A stretch of DNA of 64,000 bases, from the NCBI GenBank assembly GCA_015143295.1, contig JABCRI010001478.1, positions 124,001 through 188,000 on the forward strand, written 5' to 3'. The notes under the pieces were generated by a model that worked only from the letters and a program-made list of their open reading frames with translations, did no database searches and was not told the DNA's origin. This DNA comes from Tetracentron sinense. Its lineage: Eukaryota; Streptophyta; Magnoliopsida; Trochodendrales; Trochodendraceae. A program made the position numbers and the translations under genes. Positions 57,461 to 64,000 of this stretch are shown here, in pieces; position 1 is the stretch's first letter, and the number at the start of each line of letters is the position of its first letter.

Positions 57461-59374
57461 AGGATGGTACACCTTTAGATTTGATCCATGGGCGTGATGC
57501 CTAACTGATTCAATTATTCAAGCGAGGCTTGGATTAATTGGAGATTTTTTATGGTTGGAAAACCTAACCTATGTTGGATGTTAGTCAGGGTTCTTTCGTG
57601 ACTGATAGTCAGGAGTGGGAGGAATAATTCCATGGATCCTCTTTGGCAAGGTATGTGACTGATCATCGGGAGTGGGCGAAATAATATCCATAGATCATCT
57701 TTGGTGAGGTGCGTGACTGATTGTCGAGAGTGGGTGGAGTGTTATCCATAGACCTCTTTGATTAGGTCAGGAGAACTGGATGATGGCTTGAGGGGTGGTG
57801 ACCTCTGTATTTTGGTGTGTTCCAACAATACTTTAAGGGAGGTACATTCCAAGACAGGTTGAAGAATGAGAATCGTTATACTTATGTATGTTCCAATAGA
57901 GCTGGTTTGGATAACTGAAAATTGGCTTGAGGGGTGGTGACCTCTATACTTCAGTGTGTTCCAACAATACTTTGAGGGAAGTACGTCCCAAGATAGGATG
58001 AAGAATTGGAATCGTTGTACTTAGGTATGTCCCAATAGAGCTGGCTTGAAGAAATGAATGTTGGCTTGAGGGGTGAGGACCTCTGTACTTCGGTATGTTC
58101 CAATAGTACCTTGAGGTGAAAGACCTTGTGGATTCAGCAGAGGATGACCCAAGATAGGGTGAGTCTGAGGGTAATAAGATACATTGAGGTGAAAGGCCTT
58201 GTGAATTCAAGGATGACCCAAGATAGGTTGAGTCCCAAAATGCATGATACTTTGAGGTGAAAGGCTCCATGGATTCAAAGGATGAACCAAGACAAGTTGA
58301 GGAGTGAGGATCGTTGTACTTAGGTATATCCCAATAGAGCTAGTTGAGGATAACGAATACCCCGATAGGGTTGTGACCTTTGTACTCAGGTATGCCCTAG
58401 TAAAGATTGAATATGATGGTGTACCATAAAAATGGTGACTTATTTACTTTAGTATGTTCTAACAATACTTTGAGGGGTGGGGACCTCTGTACTTCGGTGT
58501 GTTCCAACAAGACTTTGAAAGATAGGTTGAGGAATGAGAATCGCTGTACTTAGGTATGTCCCAAGACAGGTTGAGGAATAGGGATCACTGTACTTAAGTA
58601 TGTCCTGAGATGGTAAAAGTTGTTGATTGTGTGTTGAGTCTAGGGAATCAAGATTGTACGGAGTCTAAGGACTAGAGATGGTACGGAGTCTAAGTACTCA
58701 AGGTTTGATTTCTTTGGGTGTAAGCCCATTTGATCTCGGTAGTTATCATGGTGGTATGGGACGCCATGGTAATGGAGTTTTTTGATGGTAACGGATTCTG
58801 AAATGGATAACGAGTCTGCGGATTCAAGAATAGAACGTGAGTTGTTATCTGAAACGGTAACCTGATGGCATAAACGATGATTGACAATTTGAGGTTAGGA
58901 ACCTCAGAATAGGGTGAAATAGTTCTAAGTGACCTCGGGTCACAAATTACGATATTATATATTATTATATTATGAAAATTGAATTGTAATACTATATTGT
59001 TATTGATGATTGTTACTATGTGGAAATAGTCTAGATGGACAGTGGATTTTGTTGGGCTTTATTGCTCATCCCTCAATTTATGTCTTCAGATCTGGAAGCG
59101 GTTGTCGATTTGTAAGGAGTTACGTTTCTTAGATTCTGGATAGTGTATTGGCGTATTAGTTGCGCAAAAAGTAAAAAGTGATGTAGCAAGTAAGGTAACA
59201 CATTTGCTTATGATAGGTTATTGTAATGACCATTTGTTATTGCTTATGTAAGCTCTTGAATAAAAGTTTGAAATTCCTGCATTTTCGCAGGTAAAGTCTT
59301 TCGCTTGCGTGGTAATGATGAAAGGACACTCGTCTTGGAACAGGATTCCTTAGACGCGGGTTCGGGGCGTCACA
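57461..59374. repeat. LTR-X, right piece
   Basis: 1.9 kb without coding sequence. Degenerate tandem blocks: GGGGTGGTGACCTCTGTACTT, ACTTTGAGGTGAAAGGC and GACCCAAGATAGG recur every 60-130 bp (57780-58600). It ends GGTTCGGGGCGTCACA, an LTR-like 3' end similar to those of LTR-b and LTR-e. Together with 44954-45140 and 54424-54749 about 2.4 kb. Confidence 0.55.
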
Positions 59375-59399
59375 CCCTCTCTCTCTCTCTCTCTCTCAC
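59375..59399. repeat. CT dinucleotide microsatellite
   Basis: CCCT followed by about eleven CT units, then AT-rich unique-looking sequence to about 59580 in which I see nothing else. Confidence 0.85.
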
Positions 59400-59593
59400 T
59401 ATAATCCATGATAAACTTTCTTGATTCCATAAAGATGTAATATACTTTTCTATAATGCATTTGATTTTTAGTATCTTCTCTTTAAATCAAAATGATATTT
59501 GATATATTTTTTTAAGAAAAGCAATCCAGTGCTTAAGCATGTAAAGACCCAAGGTAGGAAGAACTTTGCTTCTTCATGACCCAGGGATTGTGG

Positions 59594-59660
59594 AAATAAA
59601 TAGGGGTCTGCCAACCCCCCCCCCCCCCCCCTCTTCTAGGAGACTTTATTAAACATTTAT
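59594..59660 (+). mobile_element. LINE 3' tail fragment
   Basis: AATAAATAGGGGTCTGCCAACC with a C-tract, CTTCTAGG and GACTTTATTAAAC, followed by ATT repeats, matches the last 60 bp of the LINE at 8925-8980. Probably a strongly 5'-truncated LINE or a SINE using the same tail. Confidence 0.45.
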
Positions 59661-59785
59661 TATTATTATTATTTAGGTATGTATGCAAATGGTTTTTTCT
59701 TTTTAGAAAAACTTGAGTCCACCAATGGAAGAAAATTTTCCCAACTAACACTGGTAAGATGGATTTCTTCTAGGTACAAGTAGAT

Positions 59786-59955
59786 TCGACACAACACATG
59801 CAGCTGCTCGGTAAGCTCTTCCTCCCCCCCTCTATATTTACCATCGTTAAAGATTTCCTGGAGTTTTAGGCCGTTGTAGTAGTCGGGGAGGATGTAGAAG
59901 CTGAGAGTGTTCTTGATGATGGAGAGGGGATGGTTGGCAGCAAGAGCGGACCTTT
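59786..59955 (-). pseudogene. Possible fasciclin-like arabinogalactan protein fragment
   Basis: The minus strand from about 59951 reads SALAANHPLSIIKNTLSFYI, then LPDYYNGLKLQEIFNDG. This resembles a fasciclin domain of plant FLA proteins (HPLS..KN.LS...LLDYY...KL). A stop (TGA) lies just upstream at about 59957, and the resemblance ends near 59850, next to a G-rich run that could mark a frameshift or a splice site. No signal peptide or GPI region is seen. Most likely a captured or degenerate gene fragment; the assignment is tentative. Confidence 0.33.
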
Positions 59956-59959
59956 TTCA

Positions 59960-60451
59960 TCAATGCATTTTAATTACCTCTTAGAAAAGTGGGACCCACC
60001 ATTTTCTCTATCATTGCATTCCTCTTCACCCAAAGCATTTTCTTTCCCATCGGTTAGGTTTCTTTAGACGAATCTCTTCTTCCTCGGTTTTCCCTTCCCT
60101 TTCAATCATTCTCCCCTCCTGTCTTTTCCCGCTTCCAATACTCTTGCTTTTACTGATACCTAGACTACTAGTGTGGGTTGGGATTGGATTATCTCTGGCA
60201 GATGCCAGAAAAACCCTCTCGGGCTTCCACACATCATTAGGCATGTGGCGATAAAAAGGGAAAATTCATTTCATTTTTTTTGCATGTTTTTGACTTCTCC
60301 CCATTTGATATCTCTCCCCCTTTATCGCTGGATTGACAAAATCAGTTCTAAGTGCATTATTATTATTATGTTCTCACTTACTTAAGTCAGTAATTCTCTT
60401 CATGTATTATATTAGCTTCAGGAGAGAAATGTACACATCTTAATTGGATCT
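59960..60451. other. Unassigned low-repeat stretch
   Basis: About 500 bp with no repeat shared with the rest of the window and no supported ORF. It and the preceding fragment are the most host-like part of the window. Confidence 0.4.
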
Positions 60452-61793
60452 TGATGCTGCTCAAAGATACGCGGTACTTTGTAGTACAGTAAAAGGGGTT
60501 GTTGAACCATAGAGAGCTATAAAGATAAGGAACAATAATGGATCGAGAAGAAGTTTGTAGGATCTTTGGTAGAGAATTTTTAACTAATTTGAGGAAAATA
60601 TCAGTGAGAGAAAGCGCAAAGGCATCAGGTTTCCTCCCATTAATGGTGTAATGTCAATTTGATTGTCCAAGGTATAACTCAATTGAGGGTTTCACATCCC
60701 ATACCCTCAATTGGAAGATTTTAGAAATTCAGATTATAATAAAAAGTTAAAATAGATTTCTAGTCAATTATTCAAAACAAGTATTAACCCAAGCCCGCAC
60801 TTTATCGGAAAAACTCAAGGACGACGTATACCCGAAGGCAATATCGCAGCAAAGAATAATATCCTGCTAAGATGAAAGTTCTTCGTTTGAGAAATCAATG
60901 ACTATTACTCAACTACGAGAAAAGCCTGACTGAACTCATGAAAAGATTTAAATCTCAGAGATTCAATTGAAAGAGAGATCTAACAAGAAGAACAACCAAC
61001 CTAGAAATCATAGACGTTGAAAAACCTAATTGGATTAACTCAAACTAACATTACCTCATCAACAGACTTCCACCCTAGCCAAGGCTAGGGTGGTAGCAAT
61101 CCATGTAGAGAGAAAAACTAAAACAATAATAGAAGAGAGATGATTCCAGGGTCAGAGATTCAGAGGGATTCTTTAATAACACTTCTCTATGAGTTTAAAT
61201 AACTAAAAGTGAAGAAGAAGAATGAAACTAAGCGAAATAGAAACTTCTAAATACAAAATCTCGATCAAAATAGTCAATTCGTGGCCAAAAACACAAGTCC
61301 CGCAACCACCGATCAATCGAGAAAGGGAGCCGATCGATCGGGCCTTTAATAACAAAAATTCCAGAAAAATCACCGTCCTCCGATCAATCGGCGATTCTGG
61401 CCGATCGATCGGCGATTCTGGCCGATCGATCGGCGCTCCGATTAATCGTCGGGGATCTCCGATTGATCGGCACTCCGATTAATCACCGGGGATCGCCGAT
61501 TGATCGGCGCTCCGATCAATCGCCGGGGATCGCCAATCGATCGCCCGAATCACCGTTTCGCTAATTTTGCTTGTTTTTTCATCTTTTTGATTTTTTTTCC
61601 TTTTGTTGATTTTCATGAGACTTCTTTGAGCGAATTCCCTACATAAAATATCATTAAAAAATGATTAGAATTTGTAATAAATAAATGGGGAAACAAGTTT
61701 GGAATATGGGCTTTAAATCAAAGATTCAGACTAAGAGGGGCTTTAAAGGGTTACAAAATAACTGGTTTTGAGTGTATTTTTGCACACTCATCA
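60452..61793 (-). repeat. Gyp-2 3' LTR (1342 bp)
   Basis: TGATGAGTGTG...GCATCA in LTR sense. Ends match the Gyp-1 LTR; the central part instead holds the palindrome array at 61309-61545. An AT-rich TATA-like TTATTTAAAC lies near 61195. Confidence 0.8.
61309..61545 (-). repeat. CCGATCGATCGG palindrome array in Gyp-2 LTR
   Basis: Eleven units in about 235 bp, including two perfect GCCGATCGATCGGC copies at about 61400-61433 and degenerate CGATTAATCG or CGATCAATCG forms. Absent from the Gyp-1 LTR. Confidence 0.8.
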
Positions 61794-63344
61794 CACCCCC
61801 CAACCTGAATATTGCTAGTCCATAGCAATAAATCAACTCTCAAGCAAAACACTTAACCAATCGATCTTCATGAATATAGGCCACAACATTCAAATCATTC
61901 AAACAAGGTTTTGCAAGAAATTTACCATAACATCCAAGTTTCTCCATCAATAAGCAAACTCAGAATTTGTGTGTGTGTGCTAAGCTCATAATCATTCTTG
62001 CCAACAAACCCAAAACACATACAAATAAGATAGACATCTAGATAAAAACTTTGACAACAAATCTCACAAGGATTTTAAATCACTCAGAATAATGCACTCA
62101 GAGATTTATGGGTCTTCTCTCAATCATATGGAAAATAGAATGCAAGAGCCAAAACAAATAATAATAAGATCACAAGGAAAGAATGTCAACCATTGGGAAC
62201 TCCTCCATTCATACAACAAACCCACCTAAGATCAAAAGGTCAGCAACAAGGGTTGTAATGGGGCTAAATGGTAGGGTTTATAAGAAAGAATGAATAAGGA
62301 TAATCAACAAAACCAGGTATATGCTAAGAATATTCGATATATCTTCAATGTGAAACAACTATTCCAAACATCCATAAATTCCTTTTTCTTTTCCAATTCA
62401 GAACTTCCTTTATTTTTCTCTTTTTCTGATTTTTCCCAATGTAGAACAAAACTTGTACTTCTACTTTTCAACACACTTTTTTTTTTGGTAGCATTATCCC
62501 AACTGAATTTTCCATAACATGAATTTACAGTCATTTTTGAATTTCCAATATAGCACTTGAATTTCCAATACCACAAAACTATCATCCCTAGCATAAACTT
62601 TGGTTTAAAAGGTAATGGAATGTATAAAATAGGCTCAACTCCAATGTGGAGTGGGTAAGGTCATGTGATTTTCTCAAGAAATGCTTCTTTTAGGCTCAAG
62701 GTGGGTCTTATTGTTAATGATCGATAAGGGTTGGCTTGAAAGGCTCAAACTTTCTACACTAACCTTTATCATTTCTTAGGCAATTCAACCAGAACCCATG
62801 TAATGACATTTCCAATGGATAACCAAGTTAAGAAAATAATGAGATCCAACAAGGGAATAATACCGCATGAATAAAAACACCAGAATAATAATAATAATCG
62901 CTCCTAAAGACGAGAAGGGCTCAAAAACACACAGGTGTTACAGGTCTTAGCTGAAATCTGAGATGTCTTCTTAAAGTATGCGTTTAACAACCAACATCAA
63001 CTATGGCTTCGTGCACAATAAAAATTTGAGATTTGCTTATAACAGATGACAAGAATAGTCCAGATGACTCAATTAAAATACCCTATTTTCATGCTCAACT
63101 ACAAAGCCACAATTCATGCAAAAAGATATGACAAAGATATTTGATTAAGATTTGACTATAACCCCCCCAACCTAAATTAGACATTGTCCTCAATGTTCCA
63201 TAAATGAAATAAAAGATAAGTAAAAGGAACACATAGAAGGGTTAGCACCTGAGAATACGAGTGAACTTCCAATAATGGGAACCTGAAAGGTTAGCTCAAA
63301 AAGAAAAACTAATATACAAAGATGCGGAGACTCACAAAGGTAAA

Positions 63345-63547
63345 TCAATCCCAATAAACGGGATCCGCAAGAGTGGTAGTTTCTTCTTTAGGCAGAAACC
63401 TCTCGAGAGCGGGCTTGAGTCTATAACCATTGACTTTAAAAATTCTGCCATCTCAAGGGTCTTCTACCTCAACAACCCCGTGATCAAATACTCTTTTAAC
63501 CACGACGAGGTCATACCATCTAGACCTTAGTTTTCCCGGATGCTTAT
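63345..63547 (-). pseudogene. Gyp-2 integrase C-terminus
   Basis: KHPGKLRSRWYDLVVVKRVF, then FKVNGYRLKPALERFLPKEE and TTTLADPVY before TGA at 63345. An in-frame TGA follows VEVEDP. Less decayed than the Gyp-1 equivalent (39715-39918). Truncated at 63548 by LTR-f. Confidence 0.82.
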
Positions 63548-64000
63548 TGTCGCGCCCCAAAATACACCCTAGGAGTTAAGGGATACTTTAGGTGTGACTA
63601 TACGTACCTGTCAAACCATCCTAAAGTAAATATGGCTAACACAATACAATAAAGATAATAATCAGAGCGTGGAAGCTAAACATAGATACAGAAGCGTAGA
63701 AAAAATTTTCTTTTCTTCTAAAGTTCCAAAATAGCATTCCAAGTGAAACATATACAATATATGCCAAATTCTAAGGTGGACAGACCCACCTATCAAAATG
63801 TCAAAATACACCAAAGGACCCTCTCGAACTCTCCCCTCAATAGTAGTTGAGGTACGGCCACACGTCGAGGTCTCGGTCCGCCTGAGACTGTAGTGGAATA
63901 GACGGCTCTCTCTCCTCTATGTACTCTTCCTCGAACCAAGGCTCCGGGTCGAGAGCTCCCTCAGTACCTGCCGACATGAAAGTACGGCTGAGCAAGGAAT
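63548..64000 (-). mobile_element. LTR-f, partial (continues beyond window)
   Basis: Starts TGTCGCGCCCCAAAATACACCC, the reverse of the GGGCGCGACA-type end of LTR-b. Contains the divergent short ORF and the start of the hairpin (CTGAG arm). Inserted in Gyp-2. Confidence 0.78.
63837..63977 (-). CDS. Divergent short conserved ORF in LTR-f (46 codons)
   Basis: Starts MSAGTEGALDPEPWFEEEYI, ends WPYLNYY before TGA. The N-terminal MSAG..GA, the EPWxEEEY(V/I)EE core and the YY end agree with the other copies, while the middle differs and is longer. The ATG sits 10 nt after the hairpin arm at 63988. Confidence 0.5.
   Translation of the reverse strand: MSAGTEGALDPEPWFEEEYIEEREPSIPLQSQADRDLDVWPYLNYY

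Larger units (their letters stand above)
60452..63547 (-). mobile_element. Gyp-2: second copy of the Gyp-1 family, 3' end
   Basis: 3' LTR 60452-61793, polypurine tract GGTTGGGGGGTG at 61794-61806, non-coding 3' region, and the integrase end at 63345-63547, all on the minus strand. Aligns with 39715-44953 of Gyp-1 but lacks its MITE and Copia solo LTR. Cut at 63548 by LTR-f. Confidence 0.85.

Noticed and set aside
44954..59374. LTR-X as a satellite array
   Set aside because: Its blocks are irregular in length and order, and it ends in an LTR-like GGGGCGTCACA; a degenerate LTR is more likely, though not proven.
62290..62594. Frames on both strands of the Gyp-2 3' region
   Set aside because: The aligned Gyp-1 sequence (42640-42890) does not keep them open.
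1..64000. tRNA, rRNA or other structural RNA genes
   Set aside because: Only tRNA-complementary primer sites were found; no cloverleaf with A and B boxes or rRNA-like sequence was noticed by eye.

Overview
This window is plant nuclear DNA that consists almost entirely of transposable elements. The evidence is several lineages of plant LTR retrotransposon (Copia, Tat/Athila-type Gypsy, chromovirus-type Gypsy), a plant L1 LINE carrying an RNase H domain, primer sites matching initiator tRNA-Met (TGGTATCAGAGC) and a hAT-type MITE. It looks like heterochromatin of a flowering plant; the species cannot be named from the sequence. No intact host gene was found; the only candidate is a short fasciclin-like fragment near 59.8 kb. 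All retrotransposon coding regions carry stops or frameshifts.

Left half (1-24.4 kb): a nest resolved by target-site duplications (TSDs). A Gypsy element (Gyp-1) has its 5' LTR cut by a minus-strand Copia (Copia-B; gag at 1-732 and 22220-22581, 5' LTR 22645-24082). Copia-B gag is split by a Tat-type solo LTR (733-22219, TSD GTCCC). That LTR holds a non-autonomous Copia (Copia-A, 772-17695, TSD ATGGT) and a solo LTR (LTR-c, 18004-20345, TSD GCCCA/GTCCA). The 3' LTR of Copia-A holds two solo LTRs (LTR-a 1663-10295, TSD CCAAG; LTR-b 10648-12375, TSD ATTCC). LTR-a holds a near full-length LINE (2804-8990).

Middle (24.4-45 kb): Gyp-1 carries decayed gag-protease-RT-RNase H-integrase. Its RT is split by a gag-only Tat element (Tat-1, 26475-37410, TSD ACCGG). 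Its 3' region carries a hAT MITE (39985-40360) and a Copia solo LTR (40428-41945, TSD TGTTC). A second, opposite-strand copy of the family (Gyp-2, 60452-63547) supplies the empty site for both of these insertions.

Right part (45-64 kb): an old LTR-like repeat (LTR-X, ending at 59374) holds a complete but decayed chromovirus (Chromo-D, 45141-54418) and a solo LTR (LTR-e). Then come a CT microsatellite, a LINE tail, the fasciclin-like fragment, Gyp-2, and the start of another LTR (LTR-f) at the window edge.

Two patterns are not explained by ordinary annotation. First, LTRs of the Chromo-D type keep a short open reading frame (38-46 residues, MSAG...PWVEEEY...YY) that starts 10-11 nt after a conserved hairpin, CTGAGTATTCCATGCTCAG. 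Second, LTRs from unrelated lineages each carry an array of short palindromes (CGATCGATCG, GGTCGACC, GGTGACCC-like or ACGGTAGA-type), and where a TATA box can be recognised the array lies about 55-110 bp upstream of it.
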